Assembly: GCF_004365575.1 (NCBI RefSeq)
Contig: NZ_SOBG01000001.1
Span: 372,001 to 436,000 of the forward strand
Length of the DNA: 64,000 nt
Direction of reading: 5' to 3'
Origin: Hypnocyclicus thermotrophus
GTDB taxonomy: Bacteria; Fusobacteriota; Fusobacteriia; Fusobacteriales; Fusobacteriaceae
Shown here: positions 26,525 to 36,771 of the stretch, in pieces
How the letters are laid out: each line of letters starts with the position of its first letter
How positions within the stretch are numbered: the first letter of the stretch is position 1
The notes under the pieces: generated by a model
Told to the model about the DNA's origin: nothing
What the model saw: the letters and a program-made list of their open reading frames with translations, nothing else
Databases searched by the model: none
Made by a program: the position numbers and the translations under genes

Positions 26525-27859
26525 ATGGAACAGTTACAAAAGAAGTATGGTTTAGCAACAGCTGTTGCAATGGTGGTAGGAGTTGTAATTGGGTCTGGAG
26601 TTTTTTTCAAAGCTGATGACATCCTAAAACTTACAAATGGAAATTTAATATATGCATTAATTGCATGGGGAATAGGTGCTTTTTCAATGATTTTTGGTGC
26701 ACTTGTTTTTGCTGAGTATGCTCAAAGAATAGAAAAATCAAATGGTCTAGTTGATTATTCAGAAGCAGCATATGGTCCAAGATTTGGATACCTTGTAGGA
26801 TGGTTTAAAGGAATAATCTATTTTTCGCCTTTATCTGCAATACTTGCATGGGTCGCATCACTTTATACTATGATATTATTTAAAAGTAGTAATCCTGTTA
26901 ACTCAAAAGAAACTTGGATTTTAGCATTTATATATTTATCAATAATATCTATAATAAATTGGACAGCACCTATTTTAGCTGGTAAATTGCAAGTAACTAC
27001 TACTATAATTAAACTAATACCTTTATTTGCAGTAGCAATAATTGGAACAATTAGCGGAATTATTAATGGGGTTACAGTATCTAATTTTATTGAAGCAGCA
27101 AATCAAGTAGGAAGTAGTAGAGGAACACTTGCATCAGCAGTTGTTGCTACAGCATTTGCTTATGAAGGCTGGATAATAGCTATTACAATAAACAACGAAA
27201 TAAAAGATTCAAAAATAAATTTACCAAAAGCTCTTGTAATAGGCACATTTATAGTATTTGTTGTGTATATATCATATTTTTTAGGGATAGCTGGAGTTTT
27301 AAAAACTGGAACTATCGTAAATGAAGGTGATAATGCTATTAGACTTGCTACTACACAGTTATTTGGAAATATTGGTTCTGTTGTATTAACTGCTTTTGTA
27401 GTAATATCTTGTCTTGGTACATTAAATGGTCTTGTTTTATCAAATATGAGAATCCCTTATTCACTTGCTATAAGAAATCAAGGACCTATACCAAATATTT
27501 TATCTAAAATCAATCCTAAAACAAATACACCTATAAATTCTGGTATTTTTTCTAATATTTTAACACTTATATATCTAGGGTTATGGTATGCTAGTTTAAA
27601 TAATTTATTTGGTAGATATATAGGACTCGATGAAATTCCTATAGTAATGGTTTATGGAATATATTTATCACTTTATATATGGTATATAAAAGAATTTAAA
27701 GAATTAAATTTTTTCAAACGATTTGTAATACCTATTTGTGCAATTATTGGAGCATTAATCATATTATATGGTGGGATAACTAATCCTGCTATTGGAATAT
27801 ATCTTGTAATTTCTCTTTTAGTATTTGCGTCAGGACTATTATTCTATAGAAAAGCTTAA
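26525..27859 (+). CDS. APC-family amino acid permease
   Basis: A 444-aa inner-membrane transporter with about 12 helices. The family opening GVVIGSGVFFKADDIL (helix 1 GSG unwound region) and helix 6 motif ATAFAYEGWIIAITINNEIK are clear. AAGGAGGATTTT precedes the ATG. It is a single gene with a strong terminator 6 bases beyond its stop. The substrate cannot be read from the sequence; the presence of three peptidases and a basic amino acid decarboxylase in the window makes amino acid uptake or exchange plausible. Confidence 0.9.
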   Translation: MEQLQKKYGLATAVAMVVGVVIGSGVFFKADDILKLTNGNLIYALIAWGIGAFSMIFGALVFAEYAQRIEKSNGLVDYSEAAYGPRFGYLVGWFKGIIYFSPLSAILAWVASLYTMILFKSSNPVNSKETWILAFIYLSIISIINWTAPILAGKLQVTTTIIKLIPLFAVAIIGTISGIINGVTVSNFIEAANQVGSSRGTLASAVVATAFAYEGWIIAITINNEIKDSKINLPKALVIGTFIVFVVYISYFLGIAGVLKTGTIVNEGDNAIRLATTQLFGNIGSVVLTAFVVISCLGTLNGLVLSNMRIPYSLAIRNQGPIPNILSKINPKTNTPINSGIFSNILTLIYLGLWYASLNNLFGRYIGLDEIPIVMVYGIYLSLYIWYIKEFKELNFFKRFVIPICAIIGALIILYGGITNPAIGIYLVISLLVFASGLLFYRKA

Positions 27860-27865
27860 TTTAAA

Positions 27866-27904
27866 TAAAAAACCACTAAATCAATTATAATTTAGTGGTT
27901 TTTA
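27866..27904. terminator. Bidirectional terminator between APC permease and nitroreductase
   Basis: AAAACCACTAAAT pairs with ATTTAGTGGTTTT around an 8-base loop, with A and T runs at the two ends. The two flanking genes converge here. Confidence 0.9.
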
Positions 27905-27906
27905 TA

Positions 27907-28647
27907 TTATTTGTCATTTTTAAATCCTTGTGATTTCATTGTAGGATACACATTAGGGAAATATACTTGCTTATATATACTTGCTGTTCTACTTGACCAA
28001 TTCTCTTCATTTTCAAGACCTATTTCTTTTAAATACATTTCCATTGTTTTATCATAATCACTAATATATTTAATTAAATTGTCTTTTTGATATTTTTCAT
28101 TATGAATAAATGTTTCTTTTGGTAATCTTGGTTTTTGTTTAGAGTTATTTTCAGCATATCCTATACATAATCCTACTAAAGGATATGTATACTCAGGTAA
28201 TTCTAAAAGTTTTATCATTTCTTCTGGATTTCTTCTAATTCCACCTATAGGAACTATTCCAAGTCCTAAAGATTCTGCTGCAATTATTGCTGCCCCCATA
28301 GCAAGTCCTGAATCAAATGTCCCAACTGCTGTACTTTCAATACTTTCATGAATAACTTGAGGTTCACCTGCTTTTTTACCTGCTAAATAAGTTTTATAAA
28401 AATCTGCTACAAATACTAAAAATACAGGTGCTTTTGCAATATATGGTTGTCCACCAGCCAATTCAGCAATTTTTTCTTTTGTATTTTTATCTTTTACTAC
28501 AATAACTGAAACCTGTTGGCCATTTATTGATGTAGGCATTGCTTGAGCTGCTTCTAAAATTGCATCAAGATGTTCTTTTGGAATATCCTTATTTAAATAT
28601 TCTCTAATTGATCTATGGTTTTTAATTGTTTTTATAGTTTCATTCAC
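27907..28647 (-). CDS. NADPH-dependent flavin oxidoreductase / nitroreductase (NfsA/NfrA-like)
   Basis: A 246-aa FMN enzyme. I use GTG 28647 because GGAG lies 8 bases upstream; the frame is open to 28683 but without a ribosome site. FMN-binding motifs are NHRSIREYLNKDIP at the start, AAQAMPTSINGQQVSVIVV, and the phosphate-binding AAESLGLGIVPIGGIRRNPEE. The length and the C-terminal extension (YDKTMEMYLKEIGLENEENWS) fit the NfsA/FRP group using NADPH. The physiological substrate is unknown; these enzymes reduce quinones, nitro compounds or flavins. Confidence 0.9.
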   Translation of the reverse strand: MNETIKTIKNHRSIREYLNKDIPKEHLDAILEAAQAMPTSINGQQVSVIVVKDKNTKEKIAELAGGQPYIAKAPVFLVFVADFYKTYLAGKKAGEPQVIHESIESTAVGTFDSGLAMGAAIIAAESLGLGIVPIGGIRRNPEEMIKLLELPEYTYPLVGLCIGYAENNSKQKPRLPKETFIHNEKYQKDNLIKYISDYDKTMEMYLKEIGLENEENWSSRTASIYKQVYFPNVYPTMKSQGFKNDK

Positions 28648-28785
28648 ATTATCATCTCCTAATTTATTAATATACTTAATCATAACATTTCTTTAGTTTT
28701 AAAGTCAAGTTTTTTTGTGTATTTAAATACTATTTTCATTTTATGTTAATTTTATTTATTTTTTATCTATAACCATAGATTTTAT

Positions 28786-29880
28786 TTAAAATCCAAAACT
28801 TCTCTTTCCATCATTATCTATATCTATAGTGATTAATTTATGTCCAAATCCATTTAATTCTACATATGCTTCACCTATGAACTCATCTTTAATATTTTTA
28901 ATAATACAATCCCCTTCCCAATATTCAGGCCCAATCCAAAATTTATGTTTACAAGCTAATTCTTGATTTTTTATTTTAGGATAAACATAATAATCCATGT
29001 TTTTTAACTTTATATGCCATCCACTAGGATATTTTATTTTTGTTTTTTTACTTATCCATTCATTAATTACTTTTACATTAAAATCTTCTTTAAATAATTC
29101 TATAGTTTTATTATTCTTAGTTATACTTCCATAATTATTTTTATTTTCTTTAAAAAAATCAAATAACATAATTGTATTTCCATTTTTTAATGATAATGCA
29201 AACCACTGCCACCCTTTAAAAATAGCTTGATACAACTCACCTAATTGTCTATCAAACCATGTTATTCCATAAATATCATATATTTCATTATCTATTTCCA
29301 TAATCCCACTTGTTTCCATTTTTTCTCTAGAATAATAATAGGTATAGCCTCCAAAAGTATATTCATAAGCTTTTCCATTATATCTGATAACTGGTTTTTC
29401 TTTTAATTTTAATTTTAATTTAACTAAATAATTATCTATTTTAAAATTAAGTTTATCTTCTCCATTTCCCCCACTACATTTTGACCAATTTTTTTTGTTT
29501 TTAAAATCAAATTTATAACCGTTTTTTAATTTTTTAGGTAAAGATAAAAATTTTACATCTTCATAATAAGAAAAATTTTTATCTTTTATATCTGTAATAG
29601 CAGCTTGTGCTAATTCATTTTTAAAAAAAATAAAACTATTAAAAGCAAAAAAAACTATTTCAAACCCAAACTCTCTTTCTTCTTTACTCTTTCTATTTAC
29701 TCCTTTTAGATGACCTGTCCAATACCACCATTGAACATCTTGGTCTCTTTGAAAAGAATCAAATTTTGGTAACGTTATAACTCTTTTTTTTCTATTTTTA
29801 AAAACACTCAATGGATGATGTACATTTTTTACATAAAATAATTTTTGATATAAATATGCTAAATATTTTTTTAAATTCAT
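28786..29880 (-). CDS. CrtC/AttH-like lipocalin-fold protein
   Basis: A 364-aa protein. The opening DVQWWYWTGHLKGV matches the start signature of the AttH/CrtC family (carotenoid 1,2-hydratase and svf1-like lipocalin-fold proteins), where (E/Q)WWYxxGHL is typical. Later parts (WFDRQLGELYQAIFKGWQWFALSLKNGNTIMLF, then YWEGDCII and GFGHK) fit the two-lipocalin arrangement. There is no signal peptide. It lies 18 bases downstream of a lycopene-cyclase-like flavoprotein, probably in one operon. A lipid or terpenoid substrate is likely, but no carotenoid backbone genes (crtB, crtI) are in the window, so true hydratase activity is not shown. Confidence 0.7.
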   Translation of the reverse strand: MNLKKYLAYLYQKLFYVKNVHHPLSVFKNRKKRVITLPKFDSFQRDQDVQWWYWTGHLKGVNRKSKEEREFGFEIVFFAFNSFIFFKNELAQAAITDIKDKNFSYYEDVKFLSLPKKLKNGYKFDFKNKKNWSKCSGGNGEDKLNFKIDNYLVKLKLKLKEKPVIRYNGKAYEYTFGGYTYYYSREKMETSGIMEIDNEIYDIYGITWFDRQLGELYQAIFKGWQWFALSLKNGNTIMLFDFFKENKNNYGSITKNNKTIELFKEDFNVKVINEWISKKTKIKYPSGWHIKLKNMDYYVYPKIKNQELACKHKFWIGPEYWEGDCIIKNIKDEFIGEAYVELNGFGHKLITIDIDNDGKRSFGF

Positions 29881-29898
29881 CTTAACCCCTTTTAAAAT

Positions 29899-31287
29899 TT
29901 ATTTTTTAAATTGAAAACCTAAATTATCCTCTGTAAATATTGAAAATATAAATGATAAAATATAGTAAAATATTACTTTTAACACTAAAAAATAATCTTT
30001 TTTTGAATTAAATATAGAAAATAATTCTTTTAAAGTAAACTTTTTAATAATTACTAAAAATAATTTAAATACCTCTTTTTCTTCTAACTCCAAACAAAAC
30101 ATAGTTTCTAAAGTTTTACCTTTAAAATTGTCTACTATTGTTTGAGTGAATTTATCAATAAGTTGTGGTTTAGCATTTGATAAAAAATGTAATACCAATT
30201 TATCCATAACAATTTCAAATTTTTGTCTTTGATTAAATGAAACTATTTTATCAAGATTTTTTTTATTTAATTTATCTTTTTTTATTAGTTTATTTAATTT
30301 AAAAGCATAATTTTTATAATTATTTAATATAAAAGACATCCCCCATCCCGCAGGAATAGTCCAACAACCAGCATCACCAATAAAAGCTAATCTATTTTTC
30401 GAAATTTTTTGAGATACTTCATTTGATGGGTACCAACCAAATCTAACTTTTAATATTTTTCCATTTTTAAAGTCTTTTATAGAATTTTCATTCTTTAATA
30501 TTGCATTAAATATATACTTCATAGTATTTTTATCTACTTTATTTTTTGAAAAAAATAAAATGAATACAAAAACTCTTTTTTCATCTAATACTTCATACTC
30601 CATAATAGGTCTAAATTGAAATAAATTAGTATTTTTATCTATTGGACTATCTTTAAATGCTTGCCAAAGCATATAATCACCAATTTGCATATTCCCTAAA
30701 TTTCCTGGGTGTTTTAATTTGCTAGTATCATCAAATTCTAAATCATATCCATATACTGACCAATGATAATAATTATCTCTATTTATATTTTCTTTTTTTA
30801 CAATCATTGAGTCATAGCCTGAAGCATCTATCAATATTTTTGCTTCTATTTTTTCTTTTCTATAACTTTTATTAATTATTTCTACAACTACATTAGTATC
30901 TTTTATTATATAATCACTACATATAGAATTTTCAAATAATTCTCCATTATTTTCTAAAATAATGTTTTTAAAATGATTTAATAATCCTGCCTGATCAATA
31001 AAAGGATAACACTTATATTTTTTATTTCCCCAAGGCGGATTTGTATCCCATTTTATTTCTAGATGTGGGGTATACTCTAAAAATCTTTTTACTCCATTAT
31101 ATGCATACTTTTGTAAATCTTTATCAAGCTTACTTATTACATTCCCAGGTATAAGCCATGAACGATTTGTTTTTCCTACAATATTTTTTTCAATTATAGC
31201 TATTTTATTACCTAGTTTAGAAAGTTCACTTCCTACACTAAGACCGCTTGGTCCACCACCTATAATAATCACATCATATTTCTTCAT
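29899..31287 (-). CDS. FAD-dependent oxidoreductase, lycopene-cyclase / geranylgeranyl-reductase-like
   Basis: A 462-aa flavoprotein. The Rossmann motif YDVIIIGGGPSGLSVGSEL opens the protein. KILIDASGYDSMIV lies in the middle, and the second FAD motif is RLAFIGDAGCWTIPAGWGMSFIL. This layout is shared by lycopene cyclases and geranylgeranyl reductases. The C-terminal ~40 residues are hydrophobic (ILSFIFSIF), suggesting membrane association. GGGG-rich ribosome site precedes the ATG. It pairs with the CrtC-like gene downstream (18-base gap). The substrate is probably an isoprenoid lipid; which reaction is catalysed is open. Confidence 0.75.
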   Translation of the reverse strand: MKKYDVIIIGGGPSGLSVGSELSKLGNKIAIIEKNIVGKTNRSWLIPGNVISKLDKDLQKYAYNGVKRFLEYTPHLEIKWDTNPPWGNKKYKCYPFIDQAGLLNHFKNIILENNGELFENSICSDYIIKDTNVVVEIINKSYRKEKIEAKILIDASGYDSMIVKKENINRDNYYHWSVYGYDLEFDDTSKLKHPGNLGNMQIGDYMLWQAFKDSPIDKNTNLFQFRPIMEYEVLDEKRVFVFILFFSKNKVDKNTMKYIFNAILKNENSIKDFKNGKILKVRFGWYPSNEVSQKISKNRLAFIGDAGCWTIPAGWGMSFILNNYKNYAFKLNKLIKKDKLNKKNLDKIVSFNQRQKFEIVMDKLVLHFLSNAKPQLIDKFTQTIVDNFKGKTLETMFCLELEEKEVFKLFLVIIKKFTLKELFSIFNSKKDYFLVLKVIFYYILSFIFSIFTEDNLGFQFKK

Positions 31288-31453
31288 TTAAATCCCCTTT
31301 CATTGTTTAAAATATTCAATTACATAAAATTAAAATGTAAAGAATTTTTTAATACTATTAGTTTTGTAAGTAATATCTATTACTCTAAAATTTATATCGG
31401 TATATTTAATTATTTAGTTTAAAAAACTTAAATTAATTGTAAGTGATTTAAAA

Positions 31454-31482
31454 TTGAAAATATTATTTAATTTTGGTATAAT
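31454..31482 (+). promoter_or_regulatory. Promoter of the kinase-ATPase-GAF-SpoIIE gene
   Basis: TTGAAA (31454-31459), 17-base spacer, TATAAT (31477-31482), 38 bases before the start codon. Confidence 0.75.
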
Positions 31483-31519
31483 TATAAAGTTAAAATAGAA
31501 GAATATTAGGAGGATTTTT

Positions 31520-34500
31520 ATGGAAAACTACATTCTTGACAAAAAGATATATGAAAGTAATAAAACTTTAATATACTCTATATTTGATAAAACATCTAAT
31601 GAAAAAAAAATAATAAAAATTTTAAATAAAGAATATCCTACAAAATATGATATTGATAAATTTCTATATGAATATAATATTGGAAAATTTTTAAATATTG
31701 AAGGAATTATCAAATATTATGATTTAATAAAATATAAAAATTCTTATGCTATTATTGAAGAATATTTTAATGGTGAACCAATAAAAAATCTTTCTTCTTA
31801 TTCTCTAAAAATAATTTTATCTATTTTAATTGATATAACAAAAATTATTTCTAAATTACATAATCAAGAGATAATTCATAAAAATATAAATCCTTCTAAT
31901 ATTTTATGGAATAAAATTGATAATACAGTAAAAATAATTGACTTTGGAATTTCTGAAAGAAATATTTCCAATAAATATCTAAATATCGAAAATGTTATTG
32001 AAGGTACTTTAGCTTATATTTCACCTGAACAAACTGGTAAAATAGATAGAGAAATAAGTTATACCACTGATTTATACTCTTTAGGAATTACATTTTATGA
32101 ATTGCTTACTGGAAAGTTACCTTTTGAAACTGATAATCCTCTTGAAATGATTCACTGGCACATTGCTAAAAAACCTGAAGAATTACGAAAAATAAATCCT
32201 AAAATTCCAAAAGTATTATCAGATATAGTAATGAAACTATTAAATAAAATGCCTGAAGATAGATATCAATCTGCTAATGGTCTTCTTTTTGATTTAAAAA
32301 AATGTTTAGAATATTTTGACAAAAATACTATCAAAGAATTTATAATAGCTAAAAATGATTACAGTGATAAATTAATTATTAAAAATAAAATATATGGTCG
32401 AGAAAAAGAAATAAATTTATTATTAAATAGTATTAAAAAACTAGAAAACACTTCTTCTACTATTTTTGTTCTTGGTGAATCAGGGAGTGGAAAAACTTCT
32501 CTTATTAATAATGTTTTATCTAAATCTTTAAAAAAAGATACTTTTATATTAACAGGTAAATTTGAGCAATTTAAAAAAAATATACCCTATTTTGCTATTA
32601 CTCAAATATTAAAGAAATTATTAATTGATTTATCCAAATTAGATCAAGAACAATTTAATAATTTAACAATTTCATTAAAAAAAGAACTTGGAGATAATTT
32701 AAACTATTTAATTGAAATTTTACCTGAACTTTCTAAAACTTTTGATATACCAACAAGAATAAATGAAGATACTAAGATTGATAAAAACAATATTTTGAAA
32801 TACATATTAAAAAAATTTATTGATATTATTACTAACTTTAATTTAAAATTAATTATTTTTTTAGATGATTTACAATGGGCAGATGCTGCTTCGTTAAATT
32901 TTATAGAAATTCTAATAACTGAAATCAACAAAAATCTATTATTTATAGGAAGTTATAGAAATAATGAAGTAAATTCTATTCATTATTTGAATATTATTTT
33001 AAATAACATTAATAAATATAATTTAAATATAAAAGAAATCAAGTTAGATAAATTGAAAAAAAATAACATCTACGAATTTATTTCTGATAATATATATACC
33101 TCAAATAAAGATAAAAAAAATCAACTTTCTAAAATATTATATGAAAAAACTGAAGGGAACCCATTTTTTTTAAAGGAATTTATTATTTCACTTTATAATG
33201 AAAACGATATATATTTTAATTATGATAAATATGAATGGGAATATAATCTTGAAAATATAACAAAAAAAAGTATTACAGAAAATATTTTGAAAATTTTATA
33301 TAAAAAAATGAATAGATTAAATAAAAAATATTTTGAAATCTTAAAATACTGTGCTGCCCTTGGAAATGAATTTGAATTTAACAGCTTAAAAGCTTTAACA
33401 AATATACATGAAAATGAACTTCAAGAAATAATGAATTTTTTAATTAAAGAAAAATTTATTATTTTAATAAATGTAAATCAGTTTAATAATATTTTTAAAT
33501 TTTCTCACGATAAAATAGAGCAAGCTATAATTGATGCTATGTCTGAAAATGATTTATTAGAAAAGCATCTTCAAATTGCTGAATATTTAATAAATAATTT
33601 TGATATTCATAATGAAAATATTATTTTTGATATAGTTTTTCATTATAATAAATGTTTTAATATTATAAAAGAAGATAAAAAAATAAAAAATATTTTATAT
33701 TATAATTATCTTGCTGGAGAAAGAGCAATTAAGTCATTAGCTTTTGATCAAGCATATATATATTTTAATTTTTTTTATAACAATTTGAATATATATAACA
33801 TAAAAAGCGATAGTGAATTATTAGAAAAATTTTATACTAAATATATTGAAACATTATATTATACAAAAAAATACAATGAACTTGTAAAAATATTTAATAT
33901 AATAGATGCTTATACCGACGATTTCACCAAAAAATTATCTGCATATGAAATATATATTGATTATCTAATAGCTGTTAATGAATATAATAAAGCACTTGAA
34001 ATTGCTTTAAAATTTTTAGAAAAATTTGGGATAAATTTATCTAAAAACCCTTTAAAAATAACTATAATTACTAAATTATTAATATTACAGAATAGGATTA
34101 AAAAACAAGATTTCAATAATTTACTTCATAGAAAACCAGTAAATGATAATAAAATTAAAATAATTTTAAGAATTACTTCTAACATATTAGGAACTGCATA
34201 TGTTGCTAACCCAAATCTTTTTATTCTTTTAGTTCTTACTCAAATTGAACTTACTTTAAAATACGGTAACTCTAGTAGTGCTCCTGAAGCATTTTCATTA
34301 TTTGGTCTATTATTAATAGGTCTATTTAATAATTATGATATCGGATATAAGCTTGGAAAACTTGCATTAAACTTAATTAAAAATAATAATTATTCAGATT
34401 ACAAAGGAAGAGTTATTTTTTATAATACAAATTTTATTCTTCATTGGAAAGAAAATAGCATTAAAAACCTTAAATTAATCGATGATATTTATAAAATTTC

Positions 34501-36724
34501 TTTAGAAACTGGAGATTTGGAATATGCTGCTTGGTCAATATTTTTACGAGGTGAATATGAATTTTTTTCTAGAGGAAATATTAATAAAGCTATTATTTAT
34601 TTTAGCGATATAACAGAAAAAACATCAAAACTTAATCAAATCAAACAAAAAATTTATTCTACAATTTTTTTAATAACTACAAAATATTTATTGAATATAA
34701 TATCATATGATGAATTCAATAAAAAAATGTTTGATATTTTAAAAGGTTCTGAAATAGAAAATGATAAAATTGCTATATATTTTGTTTATTATCATCTTGC
34801 TGTAGTCAATTATCTATTTGAAGATTATAAAAAAGCTTTAACAAATATTAATTTAGCTGAAAAATATTTAGACAGTAATATGGCTAGTATGAATTATCCT
34901 ATGTTTTATTATTTTTCATCTTTAATTCATCTTAGAGCCTATAAAACTAATATAAAAAATAGTGTTATTCATAAAAAAATTAAAAAATATTTAAAACAAT
35001 TATCAATTTATGCTAAAAATTCTACAGATAATTATTTACATAAATATCTAATAGTTAAGGCTGAATATTACAACTATACTAATAATAAAAATGCTAAAGA
35101 TATCTATGAGGAGGCTCTATTCCATGTAAATCATAGTGAAAACATCTTAGATATTGCTATTATAAACGAACTTATAGCTAATTATTACTTTGAAAATAAA
35201 CATTATAGAATTAGTGATATTTATTTAAAAGATAGTTTTTATAATTATGACAAAATTGAGTTAAATAATAAAATTGAGTTATTAGAAAGAAGATTTAATC
35301 AAACTTTTTTAAAAGAGCACTATGATAATATTGAATTAAACACAACTATGAATACAGTCTCTTTTAACAATGATACGCTTGATATTGATTTTTTACTTAA
35401 AATATCTAAACTTTTTTCTTCTGAAATTATATTTTCTAAATTATTAGAAAATATAATGAAATACCTTATTGAAACTATTGGGACAGAAAAAGGATATATT
35501 TTAATAAAAAGAAATAATGAATTTTATATAGAAGCTAAAATAGATATTAATTATTCAGATATTGAACTTATCTCAATACCATTAAAAGAAAAATTAGAAG
35601 AAAATATATCTTATGATATAATAAATTATGTATTAAAAACTAAAAATTTATTTGTTTTTAATGAAGATAATAACGAATTTGATTTTGTCATTGATAGCTA
35701 TATAAAAGAAAATTTAGTAAAATTTCTTTTATGTATACCTTTAATTAATGAAGGTGAATTAATAGGATTAGTCTATTTAGAAAACAATGTTGTAGTAAAT
35801 AAAGTATCAAATATTCAAATAGAAATACTTAAAATGATATCATCACAATTAGCTGTATCTATTAAAAATTCTATTATATATGAAAAATTAAACAAATTAA
35901 ATAGAACTCTTGAACGAAAAGTTTTTGAACGAACTCTATCACTTGATGAAAAAAATAAAAAACTTACTGATAGTATAAATTATTCTAAAAAAATTCAAGA
36001 AAATGTTTTGCCTAAAGAATCTGATATCATAAAATTTACAAAAGATTCCATGCTTATTTATTTACCAAAAGATGTGATTTCCGGTGATTTTTATTGGTTA
36101 AAAGAAATTGAGGAGAAAAAAGTATTTATAGTATCTGATTGCACTGGTCATGGGGTTCCTGGTGCATTCTTATCGATGATTGGCTCTATTTTATTAGATA
36201 AGTTATTAATCAATAACTTACTTCTTAATCCATCTAAAATATTAAAACAACTTGATAATGATTTTAAAAAATATCTTAAACATAACAATACAAATAAAAA
36301 ATTTGAGCAAATAGATGGTATGGAAACAGCTATAGTTACTCTTTATCAAAATAAAATATATTTTTCTGGTGCTAAAAGAAATATTTATATTTTGAGAAAG
36401 GAAAATAACACTTGGAAGCTAAAAGAGATAAAGGGTAATAAATTCTCAATTGGTGGGGTCCATAGAAAAAATGAAAAAATATTTAATACGATTGAATTTG
36501 AAGTAATAAAAAATGATATTATATATATGTTTAGCGATGGCTTTGTAGATCAAAATAATAATAAAAATGAAAAGTATGGTATAAATAGATTTGAAAATCT
36601 TATTTTAAATATAGCCGATAAAGATTTAGCAGTTCAAAAAACATTAATTTTACAAGAATTATCTACTTTTATGAAAGATACTTCTCAAAGAGATGATATC
36701 ACAATACTTGCATTTAAGATATAA
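31520..36724 (+). CDS. Multi-domain signalling protein: (pseudo)kinase - AAA ATPase - TPR-like - GAF - SpoIIE/PP2C phosphatase
   Basis: A 1734-aa cytoplasmic protein. Residues ~1-270 are a Ser/Thr kinase fold: VAIK-type lysine in IIKIL, IDFGIS (D141) and GTLAYISPEQTGK. The catalytic loop reads HKNINPSN (residues 120-127), with Asn122 where the catalytic Asp should be, so kinase activity is doubtful. Residues ~290-560 are an AAA-type ATPase (Walker A GESGSGKTS near 319, Walker B IIFLDDLQWAD near 449). A long helical, TPR-like region follows (~650-1270), then GAF (~1287-1450), a coiled coil and a SpoIIE-type PP2C phosphatase (SGDFYWLKE, SDCTGHGVPGAFLSMIG, FSDGFVDQ). AGGAGG precedes the ATG. The plan resembles the multi-sensor kinases of cyanobacteria and Leptospira. 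Its targets are probably an anti-sigma-antagonist or a c-di-GMP/stress pathway (inference). Confidence 0.88.
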   Translation: MENYILDKKIYESNKTLIYSIFDKTSNEKKIIKILNKEYPTKYDIDKFLYEYNIGKFLNIEGIIKYYDLIKYKNSYAIIEEYFNGEPIKNLSSYSLKIILSILIDITKIISKLHNQEIIHKNINPSNILWNKIDNTVKIIDFGISERNISNKYLNIENVIEGTLAYISPEQTGKIDREISYTTDLYSLGITFYELLTGKLPFETDNPLEMIHWHIAKKPEELRKINPKIPKVLSDIVMKLLNKMPEDRYQSANGLLFDLKKCLEYFDKNTIKEFIIAKNDYSDKLIIKNKIYGREKEINLLLNSIKKLENTSSTIFVLGESGSGKTSLINNVLSKSLKKDTFILTGKFEQFKKNIPYFAITQILKKLLIDLSKLDQEQFNNLTISLKKELGDNLNYLIEILPELSKTFDIPTRINEDTKIDKNNILKYILKKFIDIITNFNLKLIIFLDDLQWADAASLNFIEILITEINKNLLFIGSYRNNEVNSIHYLNIILNNINKYNLNIKEIKLDKLKKNNIYEFISDNIYTSNKDKKNQLSKILYEKTEGNPFFLKEFIISLYNENDIYFNYDKYEWEYNLENITKKSITENILKILYKKMNRLNKKYFEILKYCAALGNEFEFNSLKALTNIHENELQEIMNFLIKEKFIILINVNQFNNIFKFSHDKIEQAIIDAMSENDLLEKHLQIAEYLINNFDIHNENIIFDIVFHYNKCFNIIKEDKKIKNILYYNYLAGERAIKSLAFDQAYIYFNFFYNNLNIYNIKSDSELLEKFYTKYIETLYYTKKYNELVKIFNIIDAYTDDFTKKLSAYEIYIDYLIAVNEYNKALEIALKFLEKFGINLSKNPLKITIITKLLILQNRIKKQDFNNLLHRKPVNDNKIKIILRITSNILGTAYVANPNLFILLVLTQIELTLKYGNSSSAPEAFSLFGLLLIGLFNNYDIGYKLGKLALNLIKNNNYSDYKGRVIFYNTNFILHWKENSIKNLKLIDDIYKISLETGDLEYAAWSIFLRGEYEFFSRGNINKAIIYFSDITEKTSKLNQIKQKIYSTIFLITTKYLLNIISYDEFNKKMFDILKGSEIENDKIAIYFVYYHLAVVNYLFEDYKKALTNINLAEKYLDSNMASMNYPMFYYFSSLIHLRAYKTNIKNSVIHKKIKKYLKQLSIYAKNSTDNYLHKYLIVKAEYYNYTNNKNAKDIYEEALFHVNHSENILDIAIINELIANYYFENKHYRISDIYLKDSFYNYDKIELNNKIELLERRFNQTFLKEHYDNIELNTTMNTVSFNNDTLDIDFLLKISKLFSSEIIFSKLLENIMKYLIETIGTEKGYILIKRNNEFYIEAKIDINYSDIELISIPLKEKLEENISYDIINYVLKTKNLFVFNEDNNEFDFVIDSYIKENLVKFLLCIPLINEGELIGLVYLENNVVVNKVSNIQIEILKMISSQLAVSIKNSIIYEKLNKLNRTLERKVFERTLSLDEKNKKLTDSINYSKKIQENVLPKESDIIKFTKDSMLIYLPKDVISGDFYWLKEIEEKKVFIVSDCTGHGVPGAFLSMIGSILLDKLLINNLLLNPSKILKQLDNDFKKYLKHNNTNKKFEQIDGMETAIVTLYQNKIYFSGAKRNIYILRKENNTWKLKEIKGNKFSIGGVHRKNEKIFNTIEFEVIKNDIIYMFSDGFVDQNNNKNEKYGINRFENLILNIADKDLAVQKTLILQELSTFMKDTSQRDDITILAFKI

Positions 36725-36771
36725 AGTTAACTTTTGATTGCTTTATTTAATATATAATTAAGAGGTAAAAA

